From positions 1,521,501-1,585,500 of the forward strand of contig NZ_VJWA01000001.1 of NCBI RefSeq assembly GCF_007097155.1: a stretch of 64,000 bases of DNA, in the 5' to 3' direction. Position 1 is the first letter of the stretch. Each line of letters begins with the position of its first letter. The stretch comes from Glacieibacterium frigidum (lineage in GTDB: Bacteria > Pseudomonadota > Alphaproteobacteria > Sphingomonadales > Sphingomonadaceae). Below the pieces are notes generated by a model. That model was not told where the DNA came from, did no database searches, and saw only the letters and a list, made by a program, of their open reading frames with translations. Below are positions 53,318 through 62,467 of this stretch, piece by piece. The position numbers were made by a program, and so were the translations under genes.

Positions 53318-54709
53318 ATGAGTTTCATCCAGTTCCTGCGGATCCTGATGGCCCGACGGTGGATCATCCTGGGGACGCTGGTGGGCTGCACGGTGCTGGC
53401 GCTCGCAGTGGCGTCGCGCCTGCCCGAGCGCTACCCCGCCAAGACCCGCGTCATGCTCGACGTCATCAAGCCCGACCCCGTCACCGGTGCGGTCATCGCG
53501 ACGCAGTTCGTCCGCGGCTACACCAGGACGCAGATCGAGCTGATCCAGGACTATCGCGTCGCGGGCGACGTGGTCGACCGGCGCGGCGACGCGACAAAGC
53601 CGAGCGTCATCGCGATGTGGCAGGACGAGACCGGCGGCGCCATCGACATCCGCCGCTGGCTCGCCGAGCGCATCATCAAGCACACCGACGCCAACCTGGT
53701 CGAGGGCAGCAACATCCTCGAGATCAGCTACGAGGCGCCGAACCCCGAGGTGGCGCGCAGCGTCGTCGGGATGATCCGCGACGCCTATATCGATGCGTCG
53801 CTGCGTTTCCGGACCGATTCCGCGGGCCGTACCGCCGACTGGTATCGTCAGCAGGCCGACAAGGCGCAGCTGGCACTGGTCGCTGCCGAGACCGCAAAGT
53901 CGAACTTCGAGCGCGCCAACGGCCTCGTCATGGGTGCCGGCGGCGTCGATGCCGAGACCACCAAGCTGCAGGGCCTGCAGGCGGCGCTGCTGACCGCACG
54001 TGGTGCGGCGGGCCAGCAGGAGGTCAGCGCATTGCAGACCGCCGATACCTCGGGCATGGTCTCCAACCTCAAGATGCAGCTCGCCACCGCTGAGGACCAG
54101 CTCCAGCAGGCGGGCGAGCGGCTCGGCACGTCGCATCCGACCTATCAGGCGCTGGTTCAGCGCCGGCAGCTGCTGCAGCGCCAGCTGGCGACCGAGACCG
54201 CCGCGGCGCGCTCGAGCGGCGGCGGCGGTGCCGCAGCGTCGCGTCGCTCGATCGCCGAGCTCGATGCCGAGTATCGCGCGCAGAAGGCGCTGGTGCTGGG
54301 CATGAAGGACAAGCTCGACCAGCTCGGTGCGCTCCAGCGCGAAGTCGAGCTGCGCCGGTCGCAGTACGAGAAGGCGGCGGCGCGCACCGCCGACCTGAAG
54401 CTCGAGGCCGACGTCAACGAGACCGGCCTGGTGCCGCTCGGCGATCCGGTCGGCACGGGCACGCCGTCCTTCCCCAACATGCCGCTGATCGCCACGATGG
54501 CGGTGGCGGGGGGCCTAGTCCTCGGGCTCATCCTCGCGATCGGTGTCGAGCTTCTCGGCCGTCGCGTGCGCGGCAGTGAGGATCTTGCAGCCGCGGCGCG
54601 CGTGCCGGTGCTGGCGGTGATCGCGGGCAATCGCCCGTCACCCATACGCGAGTGGTTTAGACGCCGGTTGTCGCGGAACAGCGACGTCGGCATGGTGCCC
54701 GCACAATGA
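53318..54709 (+). CDS. Chain-length determinant protein (EpsF/Wzz-like)
   Basis: 463-residue inner-membrane copolymerase. It has two helices (residues about 13-33, LMARRWIILGTLVGCTVLALA, and 392-412, MPLIATMAVAGGLVLGLILAIG), flanking a long periplasmic coiled coil (DKAQLALVAAETAKSNFERANG and ALQREVELRRSQYEKAAARTADLK). The Wzz motifs at the N-terminus and GDPVGTGTPSFPN before the second helix fit EpsF. It is 96 bases from the export gene and overlaps the EpsG-like gene by 4 bases. Confidence 0.92.
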   Translation: MSFIQFLRILMARRWIILGTLVGCTVLALAVASRLPERYPAKTRVMLDVIKPDPVTGAVIATQFVRGYTRTQIELIQDYRVAGDVVDRRGDATKPSVIAMWQDETGGAIDIRRWLAERIIKHTDANLVEGSNILEISYEAPNPEVARSVVGMIRDAYIDASLRFRTDSAGRTADWYRQQADKAQLALVAAETAKSNFERANGLVMGAGGVDAETTKLQGLQAALLTARGAAGQQEVSALQTADTSGMVSNLKMQLATAEDQLQQAGERLGTSHPTYQALVQRRQLLQRQLATETAAARSSGGGGAAASRRSIAELDAEYRAQKALVLGMKDKLDQLGALQREVELRRSQYEKAAARTADLKLEADVNETGLVPLGDPVGTGTPSFPNMPLIATMAVAGGLVLGLILAIGVELLGRRVRGSEDLAAAARVPVLAVIAGNRPSPIREWFRRRLSRNSDVGMVPAQ

Positions 54710-55605
54710 GCGGCCCCGATCTCAACACGACCGCCGATGCCACGCGCGTCGACGACGGCACCCTCGACGCCGATGCGCCGATCCGCGACGCTCTCCAGCG
54801 TCTCGGCCTGCTGACCGACGAGGAAGTCGCACGCGTCGCCGAGCACCAGGCCGAGCGTGGCCTCGACTTCGACCAGGCAGCGATCGAGCTCGGCTTCATC
54901 GGTCCCGACGAGCTCGACAGGGCGCGTGAGCAGCTGATCAACAGCCTCGCGCTGCAGTCGGGCGACCGGCGCGACGTGTCGGACGAGCTGATCGTCATCA
55001 GCGACCCGCAGGGCGTCAAGGCCGAGGCGATCCGCCTGTTGCGGACCCAGGTCATCGCGCAGCACATCAAGCCCGGCCGCCGCGCGCTCACCATGATCGC
55101 GCCGGTCGAAGGTGCGGGCTGCAGCTATCTGACCGCGAACCTCGCCGCCGCTCTGTCGCAGATCGGTACCAAGACGCTGCTCGTCGACGCCAACATGCGC
55201 AGCCCGCGCATCGACCAGATCTTCGGTATCGATCCCGGCGCGCCGGGCCTGTCGAGCTATCTGACGCTGGCTGCGGCGCGCCCTGAGCGTGTCGTCCACG
55301 CCAATGTGCTGCCCAACCTGTCGGTGATGACCGCCGGTCCGCCGGTGCAGCGTCCGCAGGAGTTGCTGTCGAGCACGCGCTTCCGCGACGGCATGAACAT
55401 GCTGCTGCGCGAATACGACATCGCGCTGTTCGACACCCCGCCGGCGAACACCAGCGCCGACGCGCTCACCGTCGCTGCGGCAGTCGGGCACTGCATGATC
55501 GTCGCGCGCCGCAACGCGACCTTCGTCAGCGATGTCGCGACGCTTGCCGACCAGCTGAAGGCGGCACGCTGCGCGATCATCGGATCGGTTCTGAGCGAGT
55601 TCTGA
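54706..55605 (+). CDS. EpsG-type chain-length ATPase/tyrosine-kinase-like with non-canonical Walker A
   Basis: 299-residue protein that pairs with EpsF to control chain length. Residues 25-80 form an MshEN/EpsE-like helical domain (GLLTDEEVARVAEHQAERG). The ATPase domain has a MinD-like fold with Walker A' LLVDANMRSPR (158-168) and Walker B DIALFDTPP (238-246). But Walker A reads APVEGAGCSYLTANLA (132-147) with Cys139 where the essential Lys should be. The tyrosine-rich tail of BY-kinases is also absent. It may bind rather than hydrolyse ATP. The ATG overlaps the EpsF stop (ATGA). Confidence 0.85.
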   Translation: MSGPDLNTTADATRVDDGTLDADAPIRDALQRLGLLTDEEVARVAEHQAERGLDFDQAAIELGFIGPDELDRAREQLINSLALQSGDRRDVSDELIVISDPQGVKAEAIRLLRTQVIAQHIKPGRRALTMIAPVEGAGCSYLTANLAAALSQIGTKTLLVDANMRSPRIDQIFGIDPGAPGLSSYLTLAAARPERVVHANVLPNLSVMTAGPPVQRPQELLSSTRFRDGMNMLLREYDIALFDTPPANTSADALTVAAAVGHCMIVARRNATFVSDVATLADQLKAARCAIIGSVLSEF

Positions 55606-55607
55606 CC

Positions 55608-56501
55608 ATGGCGACGCTCGCATCTTCGCCACCGGCGGTTCGCTGGCCACAGGTCGCGGCGCGGCACTGGGTGCTGCTGCTCGGTCTCGCGGGCGTCATC
55701 ATCCCGTCGATCCTGTCGCTCGGCGCCGGCCCCTGGTCCGAGGAATCGGGCGTCCATGGTCCGCTCGTCGTGGCCACGGGGATCTGGCTGGTCATCCGCC
55801 GCATGCCGCAGATCCGCGCGCTGGCGGAGCCCGGCAGCCTGCCGCTGGCGCTCGGCGTCCTGGTCCCGGCAATCCTGCTCTACATCTTCGGCCGCGCGTA
55901 TGACTTCATCAGCGTCGAAATCGGCGCGCTGCTGCTCGCGCTGCTGGCGGTCGCCTATGCCTATGTCGGGCCGAAGGTGCTGCGCCTGATGTGGTTCCCG
56001 ATCTTCTATCTCGGCTTCGTCATTCCGCTGCCGGGCTGGGTGCTCGATCAGGTCACTGCGCCGCTCAAGCTGTTCGTGTCTGAGTTCGTCACCGGCGGCC
56101 TGTCGCTGGCCGGCTATCCGATCGCCCGGGTCGGCGTGACGATCTATGTCGCGCAGTACCAGCTGCTCGTCGAGGATGCGTGCGCGGGCCTGAACTCGCT
56201 GATCAGCCTCGCCGCGATCGGGCTGTTCTACGTCTACATCCTACGCAACACCAACTGGCGCTATGCCATGCTGCTGCTCGCGCTGGTGATCCCGATCGCG
56301 ATCCTGGCGAACTGCGTACGCGTCACGATGCTCGTGCTGCTGACCTATTATTACGGCGACGCGGTGGCGCAGGGCTTCTTGCACGAATTCGCCGGCATGG
56401 TGACCTTCACCTCGGCACTGCTCTTCCTGTTCCTGGTCGATGCGCTGCTGACGCCGGTCCGCAACTGGCTGGCGCGACCCGGCGACGAGGCCATGACATG
56501 A
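55608..56501 (+). CDS. Exosortase (probable XrtV-type of sphingomonads)
   Basis: 297-residue polytopic transpeptidase, with about eight helices, that recognises PEP-CTERM proteins and processes them at the cytoplasmic membrane. The exosortase catalytic residues are present: Cys192 in VEDACAGLNSL, Arg238 in NCVRVTMLVL and His259 in LHEFAGMVTF. The N-terminus has the usual YGPL-like loop (SGVHGPLVVA). The downstream EpsI protein starts in its stop codon (ATGA). It lies 2 bases after the EpsG-like gene, so it is part of the EPS operon. The naming to XrtV is inference from organism and length. Confidence 0.9.
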   Translation: MATLASSPPAVRWPQVAARHWVLLLGLAGVIIPSILSLGAGPWSEESGVHGPLVVATGIWLVIRRMPQIRALAEPGSLPLALGVLVPAILLYIFGRAYDFISVEIGALLLALLAVAYAYVGPKVLRLMWFPIFYLGFVIPLPGWVLDQVTAPLKLFVSEFVTGGLSLAGYPIARVGVTIYVAQYQLLVEDACAGLNSLISLAAIGLFYVYILRNTNWRYAMLLLALVIPIAILANCVRVTMLVLLTYYYGDAVAQGFLHEFAGMVTFTSALLFLFLVDALLTPVRNWLARPGDEAMT

Positions 56502-57190
56502 TCGCACGTCGCGACGTCCTGTTCGGCGGTGGCCTGCTGGTCGCGGCGGGCGCTGCGGCGGCGCTGACGCCGCGCAAGAACGTCGTGCTGCTGCCCGCCG
56601 GGCGCGAGCTTGAATCGATGATCCCGAAGACGATCGGCAGCTGGCAGGCGGTTCCGTCCGACCTGTTCGTGCTGCCGAAGACCGAGGGCTCGCTCGCCGA
56701 CAAGCTGTACAACCAGACGGTGACCCGTCTGTATGAATCGCCGACCGCGCTGCCGGTGATGCTGGTGATGGCGTACGGCAGCATCCAGAACGACGCGCTG
56801 CAGCTGCACCGGCCGGAGACCTGCTATGCGGCGGTCGGGTTTCAGATCAGCAGTTCGCGCGTCGACGCCATCGATGTCGGCGGCCGCGCCAAGGTGCCGG
56901 TCCGCGAGCTGACCGCGACCGCCGAGCGGCGTATCGAGCCGATCATCTACTGGACGCGGATCGGTGACTCGCTGCCGACGTCGGGGCGCGAGCAGCGCGT
57001 CTCGAAACTCGAGCAGCAGTTCGAGGGGATCATCCCCGACGGCATTCTGGTGCGCATGTCGACCGTCGCCGAGCCCGACGAAGCGACCTTCGCGGCACTT
57101 CGCGGCTTCGCCTCGGCAATGCTGACCGCCGTTGCGCCCGCGGACCGCGCCGTCCTCGTCGGCACGACGATCAGCGGGCGTCTTCGCTAA
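56498..57190 (+). CDS. EpsI family exosortase accessory protein
   Basis: 230-residue protein with an N-terminal helix (VLFGGGLLVAAGAAAAL). The EpsI domain is clear: PKTIGSWQAV, VMLVMAYGSIQNDALQLHRPETCYAAVGFQI and IIYWTRIGDSLPTS. EpsI always accompanies exosortases and may be a partner or substrate adaptor. Its stop overlaps the convergent small ORF by 4 bases. This is the last gene of the plus EPS arm. Confidence 0.9.
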   Translation: MIARRDVLFGGGLLVAAGAAAALTPRKNVVLLPAGRELESMIPKTIGSWQAVPSDLFVLPKTEGSLADKLYNQTVTRLYESPTALPVMLVMAYGSIQNDALQLHRPETCYAAVGFQISSSRVDAIDVGGRAKVPVRELTATAERRIEPIIYWTRIGDSLPTSGREQRVSKLEQQFEGIIPDGILVRMSTVAEPDEATFAALRGFASAMLTAVAPADRAVLVGTTISGRLR

Positions 57191-57339
57191 CCTTCGGGAT
57201 TTGCGGCAATCGCGGCCTGCGCGACCGGCGGGCCGGCGATCAGGTAGAGCGACGTCGCGCCCGCGACGATGCCGAACGCCAGTCCGAGCAGCCAGATCAG
57301 GGCGCCACGTGGCAGGGGAGGGCGGGTCGATCCGCGCAA
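57187..57339 (-). CDS. Predicted 50-residue single-pass membrane protein
   Basis: From TTG 57339 (GGAGA 7 bases upstream) the frame encodes a basic, Pro-rich N-terminus (RGSTRPPLPRGA), one helix (LIWLLGLAFGIVAGATSLYLIA) and an Ala-rich C-terminus (AIAANPEG). No homolog is recalled. It is convergent with EpsI (4-base overlap), and the 138 bases upstream of its start hold an AT-rich stretch (57410-57470) that could be its promoter. It is probably real because of the ribosome site, clean helix and lack of stops, but a non-ATG start and small size keep confidence moderate. Confidence 0.55.
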   Translation of the reverse strand: MRGSTRPPLPRGALIWLLGLAFGIVAGATSLYLIAGPPVAQAAIAANPEG

Positions 57340-57477
57340 GGCCGTTCTCCGGATGCGGACGATGCCGCCGCCCCGCGCGACGCCTTCGATCGACCCATCA
57401 AATGTTAAGCAAATGCCGTGCCAAACATTTTGCGCCGCGCAAGTTGTTGATTTTTAATGATTGCTGCAGCCGCGCTG

Positions 57478-58242
57478 TCACGAAGTTGTAAGATCTTCCG
57501 ACAGGTCGTAGCGCGCGGCGACGAAGGTCAGCCCATCGGGTGGAGCGTTGAAACCCAATGCGTTACGGTCGCGCGCCGCGAGGGCGGCCGCCAGGTCGTC
57601 GCTGCTCCACTTGCCCGCGCCGACGAGCTTCAGGCAGCCGACCATCGACCGCACCTGATGATGCAGGAACGAGCGCGCGGCGGCGGCCACGACGATGCGG
57701 TCGCCGCTGCGCTCGACACTCAGCCGGTCGAGCGTCCGCACCGGGCTGCTCGCTTGGCAGTGGACGCTGCGGAAGGTCGTGAAGTCGTGCCGCCCGACGA
57801 GATGCTGCGCGGCGTCGTGCATCGCGGCGGCGTCGAGCGGTGAGGCGACGTGCCAGGCAAGCCCGCGGTCGACCGTCAGCGGCGCGCGGCGGTTGACGAT
57901 CAGGTAGCGGTAGCGGCGCTCGATACAGTCGAAGCGCGCGTGGAAATCGGACGCCGCGACCGTGCAGGCCGTCACCGCAACCGGGGCAGGGCGGACGAGC
58001 GCGTTGATCGCCGCCATCAGGCGCACGGGCGCGATGTCGCGCGCGATGTCGACGTGGGCGACCATCGCCGCCGCATGCACGCCCGCGTCGGTCCGACCGG
58101 CGCCGTGGACTGCCGCGGTCTCGCCGGTGACCGCGAGCAGCGCCGCCTCGATCGCGCCCTGCACGCTGTCGCCGCGCGCCTGCCGCTGCCAGCCGACGAA
58201 GGGCCGGCCGTCATATTCGATCGTCAGCCGGAAGCGCGTCAC
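57478..58242 (-). CDS. truA: tRNA pseudouridine(38-40) synthase
   Basis: 254 residues from GTG 58242. Catalytic Asp52 in [11 protein letters not shown], the N-terminal [38 protein letters not shown] and [15 protein letters not shown] are typical. The GTG overlaps the fmt stop (GTGA), so truA follows fmt in one operon, as in many alphaproteobacteria. Confidence 0.96.
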   Translation of the reverse strand: MTRFRLTIEYDGRPFVGWQRQARGDSVQGAIEAALLAVTGETAAVHGAGRTDAGVHAAAMVAHVDIARDIAPVRLMAAINALVRPAPVAVTACTVAASDFHARFDCIERRYRYLIVNRRAPLTVDRGLAWHVASPLDAAAMHDAAQHLVGRHDFTTFRSVHCQASSPVRTLDRLSVERSGDRIVVAAAARSFLHHQVRSMVGCLKLVGAGKWSSDDLAAALAARDRNALGFNAPPDGLTFVAARYDLSEDLTTS

Positions 58243-59144
58243 GCCAATTGCGTCCCCGTGAGGATCGGCCAGCCGTTGAGCAGGTCGCGCACCGCCATCG
58301 CGGGCTTGCCGGCGCGCTGGACGCGAATAGGGCGAAGGGCCCCCGTGCCACAGGCGATGGTCAGCCGGTCGTCGAGGACCGTGCCCGGCACGGCATTGCC
58401 CGCGACGACCTCGGCGGCGAGCAGCTTGACGCGCTCGCCGTGCGCCTCGAACCACGCCCCCGGCGCCGGGTCGAAGGCGCGCACTGCGCGTTCGAGGTCG
58501 GTGGCGGTGCGCGTCCAGTCGAGGCGCGCCTCGGCCTTGTCGATCTTGTGGGCATAGGTGACGCCCTCGTCGGGTTGCGGCACCGCGGTCAGCGCGTCGA
58601 GATCGCGCAGCACGTCGACCATCAGTGCCGCGCCCATCCCGCCGAGCTCGCCAGTGAGCACGCCCGCCGACTTGCCGGACACCGGTGTCACCGCGGCGCG
58701 CCACATCGGGCCGGTGTCGAGGCCACGCTCCATCTGCATGATCGTGACACCGGTTTCCGCGTCGCCCGCGAGGATCGCCCGCTGGATCGGCGCGGCCCCG
58801 CGCCAGCGCGGCAACAGCGAGGCATGGACGTTGAGGCACCCGCGCACCGGCGCATCGAGGATCGCCTGCGGCAGGATCAGCCCATAGGCGGCAACGACCA
58901 CCGCATCGAGGCCGAGCGCGGCGAAATCCTCGCGGTCGGCGGGCTCGCGGAAATTGACCGGGGTGCGAACGGCTAGTCCCAGTGCCTCTGCGCGCAGATG
59001 GACTGCCGATTCCTGCACCGCCTTGCCGCGCTGCGCCGGGCGCGGCGGCTGGGTGTAGACGGCCACGACGTCGTGCCCCGCCGCGACGAGCGCGTCGAGT
59101 ACCGGCACCGCGAAGGGCGGCGTTCCCATGAAAGCGAGGCGCAT
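58239..59144 (-). CDS. fmt: Methionyl-tRNA formyltransferase
   Basis: 301 residues. The formyl-transfer site [22 protein letters not shown] (about 105-126, with Asn-His), [14 protein letters not shown] and the N-terminal [19 protein letters not shown] are all intact. The usual C-terminal OB-like domain is present. The CoiA-like gene lies 9 bases upstream on the same strand, and recR-def are divergent beyond it. Confidence 0.97.
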   Translation of the reverse strand: MRLAFMGTPPFAVPVLDALVAAGHDVVAVYTQPPRPAQRGKAVQESAVHLRAEALGLAVRTPVNFREPADREDFAALGLDAVVVAAYGLILPQAILDAPVRGCLNVHASLLPRWRGAAPIQRAILAGDAETGVTIMQMERGLDTGPMWRAAVTPVSGKSAGVLTGELGGMGAALMVDVLRDLDALTAVPQPDEGVTYAHKIDKAEARLDWTRTATDLERAVRAFDPAPGAWFEAHGERVKLLAAEVVAGNAVPGTVLDDRLTIACGTGALRPIRVQRAGKPAMAVRDLLNGWPILTGTQLA

Positions 59145-59153
59145 GGCCCGGGG

Positions 59154-60200
59154 CTAGACGAGCGCGCGCGGCGGCGCAACGCGCGAGGCCGGATGCGCAG
59201 CAACGACTGTCCAGACTGGGTCGAACTCACCGCGACTGACAATTGTCGCGGCGATCCCCGGCGTGATGGAAATGTCGAAACCTCTGATCTGGGAAGAATC
59301 AGCGCGGGCGGCATTCACAAAGAATGCACCGAGGATGCGATCGCAACGGACGCAGCCGTTGCTCAGATAGCTCGCCTCGGAGGCACTGCTGAAGCGGCGC
59401 TTCAGTCTGCCGCGTTGCGGATCCTCCGGCAGTGCGGACAACAGCACTTCGCGTAATTCGGGCTCGGATGTGAGGTCTTCGAGCGAGAAGCTGCAGCAGT
59501 TGTCGCCGAGGACGATATCGAATCCCGTCACAACGCGGGTCAGGGCTTCGCAATCTCGATCCCAGCATTCAAGTACAGCGCCAAAGGCTCGAACACGCGC
59601 GGTCGACCCGGCCGGAATGCCGAACTTGAGTCGTCGATCAAAAGCCGCGGCAAGGACCTCGACGATTGGTAGATCGAGGGCTGTGAAGCCCTTCGCCACG
59701 CTGCCCGCAACTCGTACCGCCGGCAGGTCGGCGCTGACCGGAAAGCGTCGCTGGCGGAAAAGCCACAGCCCGCGCACGCCCGCGGCTGCGTATTGCGCCT
59801 GGCGCCGCAGCGTCTCGGCATCGTCCTGCGGCGACCATTGCACCTCGACCGCGACGCGTGCGCGGCCGCGCGTTGCCAATACATCGGCGCGCCAGGTGCC
59901 ATCATCGGCGGCGACCTCGGTCTCGGCGTGCCAGCCGTGCGCGCGGGCGGCGTCGACGGCGATCTGCTTGAGCGCCAGGTGCTCGGGGCTTTCGTCGCCC
60001 GTCGTGCAGCCGCCGCGGCCGACATGCGCGAAGAACTGCAGGCCGAGCGCCGAGCGCTTCAGGCTAACGCGCGCGCCGCAGCACGGCATGCCGAGATGCC
60101 GCCGCGCGCGGTTGTCGGCGGCAAGCGCCGTCCAGGCATCGGGCGGGACAGCAAAGGCGTGGACGTCGGCACCGGTATCGTCGAGGCAGCGGAGCGGCAT
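59154..60200 (-). CDS. CoiA-like nuclease-fold protein
   Basis: 348-residue protein. The first half matches the CoiA-type restriction-endonuclease fold: [23 protein letters not shown] (about 56-78), [24 protein letters not shown] with a D106/E119-x-Q121 nuclease core and [15 protein letters not shown]. CoiA is a competence-associated protein of Gram-positives; in proteobacteria the role is open. CxC/CxxC pairs (CC at 40-41, GCVRC near 285) may bind zinc. It is inserted between fmt and the divergent recR-def pair. GC and codon use look like the neighbours. Confidence 0.72.
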   Translation of the reverse strand: MPLRCLDDTGADVHAFAVPPDAWTALAADNRARRHLGMPCCGARVSLKRSALGLQFFAHVGRGGCTTGDESPEHLALKQIAVDAARAHGWHAETEVAADDGTWRADVLATRGRARVAVEVQWSPQDDAETLRRQAQYAAAGVRGLWLFRQRRFPVSADLPAVRVAGSVAKGFTALDLPIVEVLAAAFDRRLKFGIPAGSTARVRAFGAVLECWDRDCEALTRVVTGFDIVLGDNCCSFSLEDLTSEPELREVLLSALPEDPQRGRLKRRFSSASEASYLSNGCVRCDRILGAFFVNAARADSSQIRGFDISITPGIAATIVSRGEFDPVWTVVAAHPASRVAPPRALV

Positions 60201-60264
60201 CGCCGCCTATCGTGCCGCGCTGCCCCGGTTGCCGCAAGCCGCGCCGACGGCCATATCTCTGCCC

Positions 60265-60858
60265 ATGTCTTCCGAAATCGATGCCCTGACGCAGGCGCTG
60301 GCGCGGCTTCCCGGCCTGGGGCCGCGCTCGGCGCGGCGTGCGGTGCTGCACCTGCTCAAGCGCCGCGAGACTGCGCTGGTGCCGCTCGTCGCGGCGCTGC
60401 AGGCGGTCGCGGCGGGGCTGGCGACGTGCGAGATCTGCGGCAACGTCGATACGCGCAACCCGTGCGGCATTTGCACCGACCCGCGCCGCGACGTGTCGAC
60501 CCTATGCGTAGTGGAGGAGGTCGCCGACCTCTGGGCGCTCGACCGGTCGCGGCTGTTCCCCGGGCGCTACCATGTCCTCGGCGGGCGGCTGTCGGCGCTC
60601 GACGGGGTGGGGCCCGACAAATTGAGCATCGACGCGCTGCTCGGCCGCGTTGCGGAAGGCGGCATCGACGAGGTCGTGTTGGCGATGAACGCGACGCTGG
60701 AGGGGCAGACGACGATGCACTATGTCGCCGACCGGCTGGCGGGGCAGGGGGTACAGGTGATGCAGCTCGCGCACGGCATGCCGGTGGGCGGTGAGATGGA
60801 TTATCTAGACGAGGGCACGCTGGCGCAGGCGCTGCGCGCGCGGAGACCGGTTACTTGA
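60265..60858 (+). CDS. recR: Recombination mediator RecR
   Basis: 197-residue zinc protein that helps RecFOR load RecA at gaps. It has the N-terminal helix-hairpin-helix ([17 protein letters not shown]), Cys4 zinc site ([16 protein letters not shown]), Toprim motif ([16 protein letters not shown]) and the C-terminal [18 protein letters not shown]. No dnaX or YbaB gene precedes it in the window. def follows 31 bases later. Confidence 0.97.
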   Translation: MSSEIDALTQALARLPGLGPRSARRAVLHLLKRRETALVPLVAALQAVAAGLATCEICGNVDTRNPCGICTDPRRDVSTLCVVEEVADLWALDRSRLFPGRYHVLGGRLSALDGVGPDKLSIDALLGRVAEGGIDEVVLAMNATLEGQTTMHYVADRLAGQGVQVMQLAHGMPVGGEMDYLDEGTLAQALRARRPVT

Positions 60859-60889
60859 GTCATCGGCCGCGCCGCACTATCTGACGTCC

Positions 60890-61435
60890 ATGGCAATTCG
60901 CGGCATCATCGAAGCACCCGACCCGTACCTGCGGACGATCTCCAAGCCCGTCGAGGGGGTTAGCGACAGCACGCGCGCGCTCGTCGCCGACATGTTCGAG
61001 ACGATGTACGCCGCCCCCGGCATCGGCCTCGCGGCGATCCAGGTCGGCGTGCCCGAGCGCATCCTGGTCATCGACCTGCAGCGTCCCGACACCGAGGCTG
61101 CAGCCGAAGGCGAGGAGCCGCCCGTGCTGCGCGAGCCGCGGGTCTTCATCAACCCCGAGATCCTGTGGGAATCGGACGATGTCAGCAGCTACAACGAGGG
61201 CTGCCTGTCGGTCCCCGAGCTCTACGGCGATGTCGACCGCCCGGCGCGCGTGCGCGTCAAGTGGCTCGACCTCGACGGGGCAAGCCAGGAGGCCGAGCTC
61301 GACGGGCTGATGGCGACCTGTTTCCAGCACGAGATGGATCACCTCGACGGCGTGCTGTTCTACGACCATCTGTCGAAGCTGAAGCGCGACATGATCGTCA
61401 AGAAGCTTGTGAAGGCGCAGAAGCGCGCCGCCTGA
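60890..61435 (+). CDS. def: Peptide deformylase
   Basis: 181-residue iron/zinc metalloenzyme removing the N-formyl group from nascent proteins. The three signatures [23 protein letters not shown] and [14 protein letters not shown] are complete. It is functionally paired with fmt, which lies divergently about 1.7 kb away. The extra insert [10 protein letters not shown] near residue 70 is a family variation. Confidence 0.97.
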   Translation: MAIRGIIEAPDPYLRTISKPVEGVSDSTRALVADMFETMYAAPGIGLAAIQVGVPERILVIDLQRPDTEAAAEGEEPPVLREPRVFINPEILWESDDVSSYNEGCLSVPELYGDVDRPARVRVKWLDLDGASQEAELDGLMATCFQHEMDHLDGVLFYDHLSKLKRDMIVKKLVKAQKRAA

Positions 61436-61438
61436 TCG

Positions 61439-61738
61439 CTAGCGTTTGCGGACGAACTCGGCACGCAGGACAAGGCCCGAGATGCCCTCGAACCGGCAAT
61501 CGATTTCCTGCGTATCCCCGGTCAAGCGGATCGACTTGATGACCGTGCCGCGCTTGAGCGTCTGACCGGCGCCCTTGACGGTCAAGTCCTTGATCAACGT
61601 GACCTGATCGCCGTCGGCAAGGACAGCGCCCGCCGAATCGCGAACGACGACTTCGCTGGCCTGCCGGCGCGCCGCGATCGCCGTCCCGGACAGCCACTCG
61701 CCGCTTTCCTCATCGTAGACATAGTCGTCGTCCGACAT
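61439..61738 (-). CDS. PhnA-domain protein (YjdM-like)
   Basis: 99-residue protein. The C-terminal two-thirds is the PhnA domain: VVVRDSAGAVLADGDQVTLIKDLTVKGAGQTLKRGTVIKSIRLTGDTQEIDC. The N-terminal zinc ribbon of longer members is replaced by an acidic tail (MSDDDYVYDEESGEW). Despite the historic name, the family is not proven to act in phosphonate use. Convergent with def, 3 bases apart. Confidence 0.87.
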   Translation of the reverse strand: MSDDDYVYDEESGEWLSGTAIAARRQASEVVVRDSAGAVLADGDQVTLIKDLTVKGAGQTLKRGTVIKSIRLTGDTQEIDCRFEGISGLVLRAEFVRKR

Positions 61739-61741
61739 GGC

Positions 61742-62449
61742 TCAGCCTTGCAGATCGATGCGTGCACCGCTGGCGAAATCGGCGGCTAGCGATGCGACGA
61801 TCGCCTCGGCGACCACGGCCGGCGACTTGAGCGTCGCCGCATCCTCGCCCGGGAAGGCGCGCGCGCGCATGGCGGTGGCGGTGGCACGGGGGTTTAGGAT
61901 GGCGACCCGCACGTTGCTGACACCTGCGACCTCCTCGCCGTAGGTCAGGACCAGCGTATCGAGCGCCGCCTTGGTCGCCGCATAGGGCCCCCAATAGGCG
62001 CGCGGCGCGGTTGCGACGGTCGAGGTCAGGGTAAGCAGCCGCCCCGCGTCGCTGGCGCGCAGCAGCGGGTCGAAGGCGCGCATCAAGCGCATCCCGGCGG
62101 TCATGTTGAGCGCGACGACCTGATCCCATTCCTTCAGGTCGATGTGCGGCACCGGCGTCAGGCTGCCGAGCGTCGCGGCGTTGATGACCAGGATATCGAG
62201 CTTGCCCCAGCGCGCCGCGAGCGCCGCCGCCAGCCGGTCGATGGCGTCGAAGTCGCGCAGGTCGAGCGGCGCGATCGTCGCCTTGCCGCCGCTCGCGTGT
62301 ATCCGGTCCTCGACCTCGATCAGCGCGGCCTCGGTGCGCGCGGTCAGCACGACATGCGCGCCCGCGGCCGCCAAAGCTTCGGCCGTTGCCGCGCCAATGC
62401 CGCGGCTTGCCCCGGTGACGAGGGCGAGTTTGCCGTTCAGGTCCATCAT
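61742..62449 (-). CDS. Short-chain dehydrogenase/reductase
   Basis: 235-residue Rossmann enzyme. NAD(P) motif VTGASRGIGAAT (TGxxxGIG), NAATL replacing NNAG, catalytic Ser in LTSTVA and YxxxK in YAATK are visible. Substrate unknown. A few family members act on short fatty acyl or sugar substrates. It lies between purF (18-base gap) and the PhnA gene on the same strand. Confidence 0.88.
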   Translation of the reverse strand: MMDLNGKLALVTGASRGIGAATAEALAAAGAHVVLTARTEAALIEVEDRIHASGGKATIAPLDLRDFDAIDRLAAALAARWGKLDILVINAATLGSLTPVPHIDLKEWDQVVALNMTAGMRLMRAFDPLLRASDAGRLLTLTSTVATAPRAYWGPYAATKAALDTLVLTYGEEVAGVSNVRVAILNPRATATAMRARAFPGEDAATLKSPAVVAEAIVASLAADFASGARIDLQG

Positions 62450-62467
62450 TATTCCAAGGGGAGGGGG

